DNA of 64,000 bases from NCBI RefSeq assembly GCF_009913235.1, contig NZ_CP047897.1, positions 744,001 to 808,000 on the forward strand, read 5' to 3'. Within the stretch, counting starts at the first letter, position 1. Each line of letters begins with the position of its first letter. The notes under the pieces were generated by a model. It searched no databases and was not told the origin of the DNA. It saw only the letters and a program-made list of their open reading frames with translations. Source of the stretch: Nibribacter ruber. GTDB lineage: Bacteria; Bacteroidota; Bacteroidia; Cytophagales; Hymenobacteraceae. Made by a program: the position numbers and the translations under genes. This document shows positions 56,136-64,000 of this stretch, piece after piece.

Positions 56136-57092
56136 ATGAAAGCAAGAATCTTCCTGACGTTATTGGCGTTCCTGTGCCTCCATCAGGCCTGGTCGCAATC
56201 CGGAACTACCCCGCAAGGCACTCCTATGGATTTGGTAACCTCCACCGGTACCATCAAAGGAACCCTCCTGCTGCCAACTTCCTCTAAACCGGTAAAGGTG
56301 GTATTACTGCATGCCGGCTCTGGCCCCACTGACCGCGACGGCAACATTGGGCCTTACCAGAACAACAGCCTGAAGATGCTCGCCGAAGCCCTGTACGCCC
56401 AAGGCATTGCCACCGTTCGGTATGACAAGCGCGGCATTGGGGAAAGCAAGGACGCCGGAAAGAAGGAAGAAGACATGCGCTTTCACCACTTCGTGGAGGA
56501 TGCGACTGCCTGGGTACAAAAATTGAAGGCAGACAAGCGATTCTCTAAGGTGGTGGTGTTGGGTCACAGTGAAGGTTCCTTGATTGGCATGCAGGCGGCT
56601 CAGCAGGCAAAAGCAGACGGATTCATTTCTGTGGCCGGCCCCGGGAAATCTGCCGACCAGGTAATTAGAGAGCAGCTGATGCCACAGCCTAAAATGGTGC
56701 AGGACATCGCCTTTCCCATTCTGGATTCCCTGGTAGCGGGCAAATTGGTGCCAGACGCCAACCCCATGCTGCAAGCCCTCTTTCGGCCCGCCATTCAACC
56801 ATATCTCATCTCTTGGTTCCAATTAAATCCGCAGGTTGAAATCAGGAAACTGAAAATACCGGTGCTGCTTGTACAGGGCACGCAGGACATGCAAGTATCT
56901 ACGGCAGAGGCCCAACTCTTGAAAGAAGCGTACCCTGCCGCTAAACTGGTGCTGGTAGAAAACATGAACCACGTGTTAAAACCAGCATCGGCAGACAAAG
57001 CCGCCAACCTTGCCACTTACAGCAACCCAGAACTTGCCTTGTCACCCACGCTAGCCCAGGAAGTGACCGCCTTTGTGAAGGGACTCAAATAA
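56136..57092 (+). CDS. Secreted alpha/beta hydrolase
   Basis: A 318-residue exported hydrolase of the serine aminopeptidase S33/dienelactone-hydrolase-like group. Signal peptide residues 1-20 (ending QAWSQ). LLHAGSGPTDRDGN forms the oxyanion region, GHSEGSLIG is the nucleophile elbow with catalytic Ser, QGTQDMQV carries the acid, and MNHVLK the His. The N-terminal MDLVTSTGTIKGTLLLP is usual for this family. The substrate is unknown. It stands alone and is followed by a perfect 64-bp palindrome. Confidence 0.9.
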   Translation: MKARIFLTLLAFLCLHQAWSQSGTTPQGTPMDLVTSTGTIKGTLLLPTSSKPVKVVLLHAGSGPTDRDGNIGPYQNNSLKMLAEALYAQGIATVRYDKRGIGESKDAGKKEEDMRFHHFVEDATAWVQKLKADKRFSKVVVLGHSEGSLIGMQAAQQAKADGFISVAGPGKSADQVIREQLMPQPKMVQDIAFPILDSLVAGKLVPDANPMLQALFRPAIQPYLISWFQLNPQVEIRKLKIPVLLVQGTQDMQVSTAEAQLLKEAYPAAKLVLVENMNHVLKPASADKAANLATYSNPELALSPTLAQEVTAFVKGLK

Positions 57093-57108
57093 ACTCGTTC
57101 AGTAAATA

Positions 57109-57172
57109 AACAAACCAGCTCCGTTTTTGGCTTATTTCCTGAGAAATAGGCCAAAAACGGAGCTGGTTTGTT
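57109..57172. terminator. 64-bp palindrome: bidirectional terminator with repeat core
   Basis: Outer arms AACAAACCAGCT and exact inverse flank the 38-bp repeat with the same centre, between convergent gene ends. The A-rich entry and T-rich exit fit a terminator working both ways. Confidence 0.85.
57122..57159. repeat. Dispersed 38-bp palindrome, copy 24
   Basis: CGTTTTTGGCTTATTTCC then GAGAAATAGGCCAAAAACG. It is the centre of a 64-bp palindrome. Confidence 0.95.
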
Positions 57173-57185
57173 AAGGAGAATCAGT

Positions 57186-57923
57186 TTACCAACCCTGCGT
57201 GAGGACGTCGGCTATGTGCATCACCTTGATGGGTTTGTTGTTATGTTGGATGTAAGCTTGCAGGTGCATGAGGCAACTGGTGTCTGTGGAGACAATGTAC
57301 TCAGCGCCGGTAGCCAAGGCGTTCTCTACTTTTTGCTCGGCCATGGCCACCGAGATGGCGTCAAACTTCACAGCAAACGTTCCGCCAAAGCCGCAGCAGG
57401 TCTCGGTCTCGCGCATCTCGGCTAGCGTTAATCCTTCCACCATGCCCAAAAGCCGACGCGGGCCTTCTTTAATGCCACACTCCCGCAGCGCGCTGCACGC
57501 GTCATGGTACGTGACTTTGGCTGGTAATTTGGCGCCGGGCACTTCAGTGATGTTCAGAACGTCGGTCAGGAATTCTGTCAGTTCAAAGACTTTGCGCTCC
57601 ATGGTGCGGTAGCGCGTGAAGTTGGAGGACGTCACGAAGATGTCGGCGTAGGCGTTCCGGATCATGCCCACGCAAGACGCCGATGGTGCCACAATGTAGT
57701 CTGAGTCTTCGCTGCTGAAATCGTCCAGAAACTTGTCTGCCACTTGTTTACACTCCTTCTGGAAACCAGCGTTGTAGGCCGGCTGTCCGCAGCAGGTTTG
57801 GTTGGTGTTGTACCTAACGGTACAGCCCAGGGCCTCCAGCAATTTGACCATGCTCCAAGCCGTGTCTGGAAACAGCTGGTCTATAAAACAAGGGATGAAT
57901 ATATCTACAACGGGCTTGGCCAT
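57186..57923 (-). CDS. LutA/YkgE-type iron-sulfur oxidoreductase subunit
   Basis: A 245-residue protein with two cysteine-rich domains, each of the CX-CCG type: PCFIDQ with TCCGQPAYNAG near residue 43, and HDACSAL with TCCGFGGTFAVK near residue 190. These bind iron-sulfur clusters in LutA/GlpC/HdrB-like proteins. LutA acts with LutB and LutC in lactate oxidation, but no such partners are nearby. It starts 6 bases after the HMG-CoA lyase stop, so the two are probably co-transcribed. Confidence 0.9.
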   Translation of the reverse strand: MAKPVVDIFIPCFIDQLFPDTAWSMVKLLEALGCTVRYNTNQTCCGQPAYNAGFQKECKQVADKFLDDFSSEDSDYIVAPSASCVGMIRNAYADIFVTSSNFTRYRTMERKVFELTEFLTDVLNITEVPGAKLPAKVTYHDACSALRECGIKEGPRRLLGMVEGLTLAEMRETETCCGFGGTFAVKFDAISVAMAEQKVENALATGAEYIVSTDTSCLMHLQAYIQHNNKPIKVMHIADVLTQGW

Positions 57924-57929
57924 GTGCTC

Positions 57930-58781
57930 TTAATGCGATTGAAAGACGGTAGAAGCCAGCGTGAGTGCCTTTTGCAAGGCCTCCTGGTTCAAAGGCAAAG
58001 GTACTTCTTTCTCTTGTAAAAAGGAGAGCACCTTTTCTGTGGGCATGTTGCCTACCAGGTCGTCTTTGGCCATGGGGCAACCGCCGTAACCTAGAAGGGC
58101 GCCGTCTATTCTTCGGCAGCCGCTGGCGTAAGCTGCTTCTACTTTCTCATACCAGGTGTTGGGGTTGGTGTGCAGATGCGCGCCAAACTCAATGTGCGGA
58201 AACGCCGGAATCAAGGTCTTGAACAGATACTGAATGTTCTCTGGGCTAGACACGCCAATGGTGTCTGACAGGGAGATGATTTTCACGCCCAAACCGTCTA
58301 AGGTCTCCGTCATCTGGCTTACCTGCTCTGGCCCCCAAGGCTCCCCATACGGGTTCCCGAAGCCCATGGACAGATACGTCACCAGCTCCTTGCCGCGCTG
58401 TACGCACAGGTTCTGTAGTTGCTCTACTTCTACCAAAGCCTCTTTTATGCTCTTGTTGGTGTTTCTATGCTGAAATTCTTCTGACAAGGACAAAGGAAAG
58501 CCCAGGTACCGAATCTGCTCATGCTGTACGGCTTGTTCGGCGCCGCGCACGTTGGCCACAATGGCCAGCAGCTTGGTGGCTGAAACCGACGTGTCCAGCA
58601 AGCCCAACACCTCCTCGGTGTCCCGCATCTGGGGAATGGCCTTGGGAGAGACAAAAGACCCGAAGTCAAGGGAATCAAACCCAACTTGCAGCAGAGTCTG
58701 GATGTATTCGGCCTTTATGTGGGTGGGGACAAAGTCCTTCAGGCCTTGCATGGCATCGCGGGGGCATTCAATTAGTTTCAT
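57930..58781 (-). CDS. Hydroxymethylglutaryl-CoA lyase
   Basis: A 283-residue TIM-barrel enzyme that splits HMG-CoA to acetyl-CoA and acetoacetate in leucine breakdown. ECPRDAMQGLKDFVPT is the entry motif with the metal-binding Asp. SLSDTIGVSSPENIQ and FGAHLHTNPNTW carry further metal ligands, and the GCRRIDGALLGYGGCPMA segment includes the C-terminal HMGL signature with its catalytic Cys. The ATG at 58781 overlaps the preceding stop (ATGA), which fixes the start. Its pairing with a YkgE-like gene suggests a catabolic unit. Confidence 0.93.
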   Translation of the reverse strand: MKLIECPRDAMQGLKDFVPTHIKAEYIQTLLQVGFDSLDFGSFVSPKAIPQMRDTEEVLGLLDTSVSATKLLAIVANVRGAEQAVQHEQIRYLGFPLSLSEEFQHRNTNKSIKEALVEVEQLQNLCVQRGKELVTYLSMGFGNPYGEPWGPEQVSQMTETLDGLGVKIISLSDTIGVSSPENIQYLFKTLIPAFPHIEFGAHLHTNPNTWYEKVEAAYASGCRRIDGALLGYGGCPMAKDDLVGNMPTEKVLSFLQEKEVPLPLNQEALQKALTLASTVFQSH

Positions 58782-60151
58782 GCGGTTTTCTCTTGGTCTA
58801 CAGGTGCGTCTTTGGACTGGGAATATGCCACAAATAAACACCAGAAAAAAATATAGAAGGCAACTCCCTCCTGCGTCCGGAGCAGAGACTCGGTCATAGA
58901 ACTGAACAACAACAGCGCCATGAACGGCAGCGCCATCCAGTTTCTAGATTTCAAAAACAGGTTAAGCGAGGCCATCAGCAACCAGACAAACACCAGCAAT
59001 CCTACCACACCCAAGGCTATGGCCATCTCCAGGAATTGGTTGTGCGGGTCAAAGCGGTTTTGGACGGCATAGATGAAGTTGCGCGCCTGGTAGGCTTTCA
59101 CTATTTCATCCTTCACATCGCCTACGCCTACTCCCAGAAGCGGGTTCTTTTCAATCACATCCAAGGCACAGCGCCATTTGGCCATGCGCAACGTGAGGCC
59201 GTTCCAGTTTTCTGCCTTGTTGGCCGCGTTAAAATGGTCCAGCTGATTCTGGTTGGTGAAGGAATACTGCAGGTTGCCAATGCTCTGGAACCGTGATTTG
59301 GTCTGGGGGAATAATTGCAGCAGCCCCACAAAGCCCAGCAAAATCAGCAAAACGCCGGCCCCGGCCAAAACATAACGCCGCTGCTGCATGAGCCTGATGA
59401 ACAAGGTGGCCATGCCCACCGCCAGCGTAATCAACAGCACCATGCGCACCGCCAGCAAGAATAGAATCAGGAACAGGAAACCAGCCACCAGCCAAAGCAG
59501 GACTTTCTCTTTTCTAGTAGCATTGCCTTTGAGCAGTAAATACCCGCAGATGAAAATGGAAAAGCTCACATAGCTCCCAAAGAAAATCACTCTCTTTCTG
59601 GTGATGCTAATCAGGCCTTCGTTGTAAAAATAATTGGGGTCAAAGTTGACATACAAGTAGGTGTATATTCTATACCACAAACAAATCAAGCTCACCGCCG
59701 CGCAGGTATAGACAAACACCCTTAGGAGCAAATGGAGCTGCTTGGTGCTGATTTGGGTATTGGAAAACACCAGAGGAAACAGTAGAAACGGTAGCCTTAC
59801 CGCCAATGCACCAATCGCATCTTCTTTGTTGGCAGAATAGAAATAACTGAGACCACTGAGCAGAAACAACAGAAAGAACCCTTGGTGTATTCTAAACTTT
59901 CGGCCTAGAAACAATTCTTTGAAGGTAGTGCCGTGCTTGAAAGTTTCTAGTAGCCAAGGCAACAACAGCAGAATAGCCAGCGCATGATTAATGGCCGGTA
60001 CCGGCAACAACAAACTACCGGTGTAGCCCATCAATAAAAGGTTTCGCACCTGCGCCATAGCATCCTTCCCTTGTGGCAACAACATCTTCCTATTAATAAG
60101 CGCTTTGTGAATTTTGGAATAAATAAGCCGCTGCCGGTAAAGTTTTAGCAA
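58778..60151 (-). CDS. O-antigen ligase/polymerase family membrane protein
   Basis: A 457-residue polytopic protein of the Wzy/WaaL (Wzy_C) superfamily with 10-12 hydrophobic segments. The large periplasmic loop near residues 290-370 contains NPLLGVGVGDVKDEI and DPHNQFLEMAIALGVVGL, the family signature with the conserved His. It joins or polymerises lipid-linked sugars at the outer face of the inner membrane. The first 31 codons are charged and methionines at 60085 and 60058 are other possible starts. It overlaps the HMG-CoA lyase gene by 4 bases. Confidence 0.88.
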   Translation of the reverse strand: MLKLYRQRLIYSKIHKALINRKMLLPQGKDAMAQVRNLLLMGYTGSLLLPVPAINHALAILLLLPWLLETFKHGTTFKELFLGRKFRIHQGFFLLFLLSGLSYFYSANKEDAIGALAVRLPFLLFPLVFSNTQISTKQLHLLLRVFVYTCAAVSLICLWYRIYTYLYVNFDPNYFYNEGLISITRKRVIFFGSYVSFSIFICGYLLLKGNATRKEKVLLWLVAGFLFLILFLLAVRMVLLITLAVGMATLFIRLMQQRRYVLAGAGVLLILLGFVGLLQLFPQTKSRFQSIGNLQYSFTNQNQLDHFNAANKAENWNGLTLRMAKWRCALDVIEKNPLLGVGVGDVKDEIVKAYQARNFIYAVQNRFDPHNQFLEMAIALGVVGLLVFVWLLMASLNLFLKSRNWMALPFMALLLFSSMTESLLRTQEGVAFYIFFWCLFVAYSQSKDAPVDQEKTA

Positions 60152-60184
60152 AGTCAGTCTCAGGCAGGCGGCTGATATAAGAGA

Positions 60185-61294
60185 TTATTTCTCTACCACC
60201 TGCAGGTTGCCTTGGTACAATTCTCTCATTTTGGAGAAGTTGTTCCGGGCGTTGAACCTTTGATCGCAGAGTCTAAGCGAGGCCTCTCCCATCTGGTGAA
60301 TTCTATCAGGGTTTTCCATCCAATGATTGAGCAAAGAGACTGCTTGTTCTGCCGTATCAAAAAGGCTGCCGTTTTGGCCTTCCTCCACCAGGTCTACGTT
60401 GCCCACTGCCTTTTTTAATAACAAGGCTTTGCCACAGCTCATGGCTTCCAAGACGGCAAACGGAAGTCCCTCCCAAAGCGCCGTTGAAAGGTATACCTGG
60501 CTAGACAGCAATTCTTCCCGTACCTGATCCTTGGTTAACCAACCGGTCACTATAATGTTGGGGCTGGTTATGGCGGATCGTAGTTCACCCTCCCCAATCC
60601 ACACAAACTCAATGGCTGGGTTTCCTACAAAAGCCTGAGCAATTTGGTTGAACAGCGCGGGGTTCTTCTGGTTAGAGAGACGACCGGTGGTGCAGACTTT
60701 AATTTTCTTTCCCTGGCCATTGGAAGGTAAAATGGTAGAGGTCTCGGTGCCGTTGTTGATATAGCCCACTGGCTGCATACCCTGCTGCACATACGCCTCG
60801 TATTCAGACTTGGAGCAGCATACAATGTCACCGGCCAGAGAATGCGCGAAACGCTCCAATTGTGCGAAGAACTTCCGCTTGCCCAGGCTCACGTCTAGCC
60901 TCAGGAAAGGGGCTCCGTTGGGAGTGTAGAAGATTTTTTCTTTGCGCTTAGTAAGAAAGAACAGCAATCTGCCTATAAAACCTGCCTTGGAAGAATGCAG
61001 GTGCACCACGTCAAAAGGCTCAAGGGAGTTGAGCAAGCGCCTAAGGCTCCAGACACTTTTCAGGTCACTGAGCGGTTTCACTTCGCGTTGCACTTCTTCC
61101 CACTGGAACAGCTGCACATTAGAAAAAGGAAACTGGGCTTTGAATTGCTGCAAGACTGGAGCCGTGGCGCGTTTGCCTTCCAAGGCGTTCCCCACTATGA
61201 CAAGGTGCTCATCTTCTGGCAAATGGCGGGTTATCTGAATCACGTATTCCAACAGGCCACTTCCCAGCGTCTCGGCAATATGAACAATGCGCAT
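60185..61294 (-). CDS. Glycosyltransferase family 4 protein
   Basis: A 369-residue GT-B-fold sugar transferase. The N-terminal domain starts MRIVHIAETLGSGLLEYV (glycine-rich acceptor side) with VVHLHSSKAGFIGR near residue 95. The C-terminal Rossmann domain contains CTTGRLSNQKNP and the EX7E-like region ALWEGLPFAVLEAMSCGKALL, which binds the sugar nucleotide. It is in a run of four overlapping or abutting glycan genes. The acceptor and sugar are unknown. Confidence 0.92.
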   Translation of the reverse strand: MRIVHIAETLGSGLLEYVIQITRHLPEDEHLVIVGNALEGKRATAPVLQQFKAQFPFSNVQLFQWEEVQREVKPLSDLKSVWSLRRLLNSLEPFDVVHLHSSKAGFIGRLLFFLTKRKEKIFYTPNGAPFLRLDVSLGKRKFFAQLERFAHSLAGDIVCCSKSEYEAYVQQGMQPVGYINNGTETSTILPSNGQGKKIKVCTTGRLSNQKNPALFNQIAQAFVGNPAIEFVWIGEGELRSAITSPNIIVTGWLTKDQVREELLSSQVYLSTALWEGLPFAVLEAMSCGKALLLKKAVGNVDLVEEGQNGSLFDTAEQAVSLLNHWMENPDRIHQMGEASLRLCDQRFNARNNFSKMRELYQGNLQVVEK

Positions 61295-62092
61295 TTAATA
61301 GAGTTTTTTCTTCGCCCAGGTTATCCAACTGTAAGGCAGCATTAAAAATACGCAATTTTTCACTAGCCCTATAAACGCCGGCAGGCTATAGTTGAAATAA
61401 TGGAGAATTACCTTGTTGCGGCTCTTGATCTGCACCTTGCGTTTGGTCATGGAGATACCCTTCGGGTGATGCTCGCATACCAGCAGTACTTGTTCCAGAA
61501 TAGCCACTTTAAACGTCTTCACAAACCTAAAGAAATACTCATAGTCTTCGGCAGCCGGATAATTCAAGGAATAATAGCCAATCTTATCTATGGCCGCCGT
61601 TTTGAACATCACTGAGGGGTGCAGAAAGCAGTTGTTGATGTACATCTGGGAGGCAATCTTCTCATGTTGAGCAGGTGCCGTAAAAGTGAACAAAGGCTGT
61701 TGCTGTAGGTCTACCATGTCTACCCAGGAGCCTACCAGGTAAACGTCTGGGTGCTGAGCCAGGAAATCTGCCTGGATGGAAAGTCGGTCTGGATGGCAGG
61801 TGTCGCCGGCGTCTAACCGGGCAATGTACGTGCAGCCCAATTCCTCTTTGGCAAACTGTAATCCTTTGTTCAAGGACCGTTCAATTCCTAAATTCTGCTC
61901 ATTGGTGAGTAAGTACAAGGCTATATTCTCCTTCAGGAAAAGCGTCAACTGGGCTTCTTGAAAAGGCGGCTTGCTGCCGTCATCAATCACTACCACCGCC
62001 GTAGCATGGCGGGACTGGACGCTGGCAATGGAGGTTTGGAGGCCTTTAAGGTTATTCAGACAGGGAATGACAACGGCAATCTCTACTTTCAT
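61295..62092 (-). CDS. Glycosyltransferase family 2 protein
   Basis: A 265-residue GT-A-fold transferase. The start EIAVVIPCLNNLKGLQTSI and VVVIDDGS are the nucleotide-binding elements. RLDAGDTCHPDRL carries the metal-binding DxD-like site, and AAEDYEYFFRF is the catalytic-base region. A hydrophobic C-terminus may attach it to the membrane. It abuts the GT4 gene with no gap and overlaps the upstream polymerase gene by 4 bases. Confidence 0.92.
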   Translation of the reverse strand: MKVEIAVVIPCLNNLKGLQTSIASVQSRHATAVVVIDDGSKPPFQEAQLTLFLKENIALYLLTNEQNLGIERSLNKGLQFAKEELGCTYIARLDAGDTCHPDRLSIQADFLAQHPDVYLVGSWVDMVDLQQQPLFTFTAPAQHEKIASQMYINNCFLHPSVMFKTAAIDKIGYYSLNYPAAEDYEYFFRFVKTFKVAILEQVLLVCEHHPKGISMTKRKVQIKSRNKVILHYFNYSLPAFIGLVKNCVFLMLPYSWITWAKKKLY

Positions 62093-63342
62093 GCGAGGAA
62101 ACTAGCGGTACTAAGGGGCCCAGGCAAGGGCTTGTCTTTCATCTGCACAAAGAAAATTCCAATGTACAGCCAGATCAAACTCTCGGCGCCTCTGAATTGA
62201 ACAAGGGAACTGATGAAATAACACAGCAGAATGATGGCCAACGAATCTGACAGCTGGGTCCAGTGAATTCTTTTGAGCAACTGGAACACGATGATCAGGT
62301 ACAGCGGCAACCCCAGCAACCCAAACTCCAGCATGACCTGCAGGTAGTAATTGTGCACGTTTTCCTCAGAGAAATCAAGACCGCTTACTTTTTCCAGGCC
62401 CAGCATGGCATTGCCGGCGCCGTAGCCCAGGTAATGACTCTGCGCCATGGCCTCCGGAAACTGTTCCCACATGGCTTTCCGGCCAGACATACCTGCATCT
62501 TCTGAAGACCCGAAATCAGAGAAGCGCTTTAGGCCATACACTTTTTGTGACACCTGCCCTAAATCCACACTGATTAAAACCAGCACCCCCACCAAGACTA
62601 AACCTGTGATCAGGTTCCGGCGCTCTAATTGGCTGGGCACTGCAGATAGAAACCGAAGTCCTACCACCAGCAAGGTCAGAATCACCCCCACCCGGGAGGC
62701 ATATAAAACACTAAGCAACAAGATAAATACCAGCAGCAGGTAAAAGTGACGCTTAGGGCTCTTCACAAAAAATGCCAGGTGGAAAGCCATCCAGGAAGCC
62801 TCCAAATTCACGCCGCCGCCAAAAAGGGTTTCAATGTTAGGGTGCCCGATGGGCGCTTTCAAAAACCGGATGATTTCCTCCTGATAATACACCATCTTGG
62901 CCGCCACAATGAGAAACACCACCCAAGATACTTTCCTGAACACCCAAAGAATCTCCTCTCTGGACAGCCAGCTTCCCACCAGGCCGCCAATGAGGAGGCA
63001 GTAAAAAGCAAACACATAGTTGATGATCATGCTGTCAAAGCCATAGACGGCGTACAAGGCCAGGCTGGAAACAAACACCCACAAAAAGAAATGGTAGACA
63101 TAGCGCGGAAGTCTGGGAAACCAGGCGCCTTTGTTGGTCACGAAGAAAAACAGGAAAAGCAGAGAGCCTACGTGGTACACCTTGATGGTGTCAATGGACT
63201 TTTGCTGATATTCATCCTGCAGGGTCATCCAACCGGTAATGCTGAGCATCTGCAGGTTCAGAAGTAGAAAAAACAAACCCAAAACCGCCATTAGAACCTT
63301 TCTATTAGAAACATCCAGTCCCGACTGTAATGATTGCTCCAT
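62089..63342 (-). CDS. O-antigen polymerase/ligase family membrane protein
   Basis: A 417-residue polytopic inner-membrane protein with about 11 hydrophobic segments. The segment ENVHNYYLQVMLEFGLLGLP near residue 335 is the Wzy_C signature with conserved His. AQSHYLGYGAGNAML is the usual glycine-rich loop before it. It is the second such protein in the cluster; one is likely the chain polymerase and the other a ligase or a second polymerase. It overlaps the GT2 gene (ATGA). Confidence 0.88.
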   Translation of the reverse strand: MEQSLQSGLDVSNRKVLMAVLGLFFLLLNLQMLSITGWMTLQDEYQQKSIDTIKVYHVGSLLFLFFFVTNKGAWFPRLPRYVYHFFLWVFVSSLALYAVYGFDSMIINYVFAFYCLLIGGLVGSWLSREEILWVFRKVSWVVFLIVAAKMVYYQEEIIRFLKAPIGHPNIETLFGGGVNLEASWMAFHLAFFVKSPKRHFYLLLVFILLLSVLYASRVGVILTLLVVGLRFLSAVPSQLERRNLITGLVLVGVLVLISVDLGQVSQKVYGLKRFSDFGSSEDAGMSGRKAMWEQFPEAMAQSHYLGYGAGNAMLGLEKVSGLDFSEENVHNYYLQVMLEFGLLGLPLYLIIVFQLLKRIHWTQLSDSLAIILLCYFISSLVQFRGAESLIWLYIGIFFVQMKDKPLPGPLSTASFLA

Positions 63343-63345
63343 GTT

Positions 63346-64000
63346 TTACTCCAAATGAATCTGGCCCAGTTTGGCTCCCAACCCTTCGCGTACCGCCTTC
63401 AACTGCTTCTTCCAGCCGGTCCAGCTGGTGTCTTTGTCAATGAGCAAATTCTGCACGACTAACCTAAAAAGGAGCTTAGGCAGGGCCTTCAGATAAAACT
63501 CGCCGGTAGTGGAATGTTGCTTGAGCAGGTACACATTGTTGCGGTACTCATAGAGCCTTTTCAACGGCGATGCCTGTACGGCCATCATGCACTTGCCCAG
63601 CATTTGAATGGGCACATACTGCGTCTGAGGATGATAAATCTTACTGCCAGACACATAATACAGATGCAGGTTATATTTCACCCGGGCCCTAAGACACATT
63701 TCTGCGTCATCTCCCCAAATGAAAATTTCCTTCAAGGGCAGGCCAATCTGCTGTAGCGTATTTTTATGAATGCAAAATCCTAGAAAAGGAATGCTGGTGG
63801 TTTCTACTATTTCCTGTTGCAGGCAAGAGACTTCATTGGTGGTGACCCAGGCACTGCCCATTTTCACTTTGGTAAACCAGGCTAACTTTCCGTGGTTGGT
63901 CTCACTGATGGCTATGCTGCCGTAAATATTCTGGGGTTGCTTAAGGTGTTTGAAGAGTTCTGCGAAGGCGGCGGGCGCTACCACGCAGTCATCATCCATG
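63346..64000 (-). CDS. Glycosyltransferase family 2 protein, cut by the window edge
   Basis: The C-terminal 217 residues of a GT-A transferase. The fragment begins at the DDD metal-binding motif (MDDDCVV), so the N-terminal nucleotide-binding part is outside the window and the real start is not visible. FIWGDDAEMCLRARV contains the ED-like catalytic segment typical of GlfT2/rhamnosyltransferase-like enzymes. It is first visible gene of the glycan cluster, 3 bases before the polymerase gene. Confidence 0.88.
   Translation of the reverse strand, partial: MDDDCVVAPAAFAELFKHLKQPQNIYGSIAISETNHGKLAWFTKVKMGSAWVTTNEVSCLQQEIVETTSIPFLGFCIHKNTLQQIGLPLKEIFIWGDDAEMCLRARVKYNLHLYYVSGSKIYHPQTQYVPIQMLGKCMMAVQASPLKRLYEYRNNVYLLKQHSTTGEFYLKALPKLLFRLVVQNLLIDKDTSWTGWKKQLKAVREGLGAKLGQIHLE

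Overview
The window looks like ordinary chromosome of a Bacteroidota bacterium, most likely order Cytophagales and possibly family Hymenobacteraceae (the family is inference). Three secreted-type proteins carry type IX secretion C-terminal domains (one type B, two type A). Promoter-like TAnnTTTG -7 boxes lie close to several starts, Shine-Dalgarno sequences are mostly absent, and OmpA/PD40, LytS/LytTR and fused IcmF-type mutase genes are typical of the group. I see no rRNA, tRNA, CRISPR array, prophage or intact insertion sequence.

Layout. 0.1-4 kb: OmpA-family protein, queE and folD on the minus strand. 4-8.7 kb: a self-regulated efflux operon (TetR, TolC, HlyD, DHA2-type MFS) with a perfect 20-bp operator palindrome. 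8.9-13.3 kb: beta-carbonic anhydrase, lepA and a type-B T9SS FG-GAP protein. 13.6-19.4 kb: an RND efflux operon (adaptor, pump, outer-membrane lipoprotein). 20.3-28.6 kb: TRIC-like channel, fused IcmF mutase, a 43-residue peptide, FKBP isomerase and a Kup potassium transporter. 28.7-34.7 kb: M61 peptidase, NlpC/P60 lipid-anchored or membrane hydrolase, truncated haemoglobin, DUF2147 and GreA-like proteins, separated by two roughly 1-kb gene-poor stretches with relics. 34.9-41.4 kb: M1 aminopeptidase, a T9SS protein and, divergent from it, a two-component system. 41.4-48 kb: a lone cytochrome-oxidase-III-like gene, small unknown genes, RsbQ-like hydrolase, SDR, DEAD-box helicase and a broken GxxExxY gene between inverted repeats. 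48-57 kb: ligA, a lipoprotein, an ABC exporter divergent from a LytS/LytTR pair, dapA and a hydrolase. 57-64 kb: an iron-sulfur protein, HMG-CoA lyase and a tightly packed surface-polysaccharide cluster that leaves the window.

The most striking signal is a dispersed 38-bp near-perfect palindrome (arm CGTTTTTGGCyTGTTTTC, 2-base centre, then the inverse arm). I count 24 copies, intact or decayed. Most are intergenic, often just after a stop codon. One lies in frame inside the IcmF coding region, one overlaps the start codon of a histidine kinase, one overlaps the stop of the oxidase-III-like gene, and two sit exactly at the centre of longer terminator-like palindromes. No transposase accompanies them.

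Two regulatory layouts are also readable. Five GTTAA boxes at 10-12 bp spacing lie between a T9SS protein gene and the OmpR-type two-component operon. Four 9-bp boxes in two 21-bp-period pairs lie between the ABC exporter and the LytTR system.
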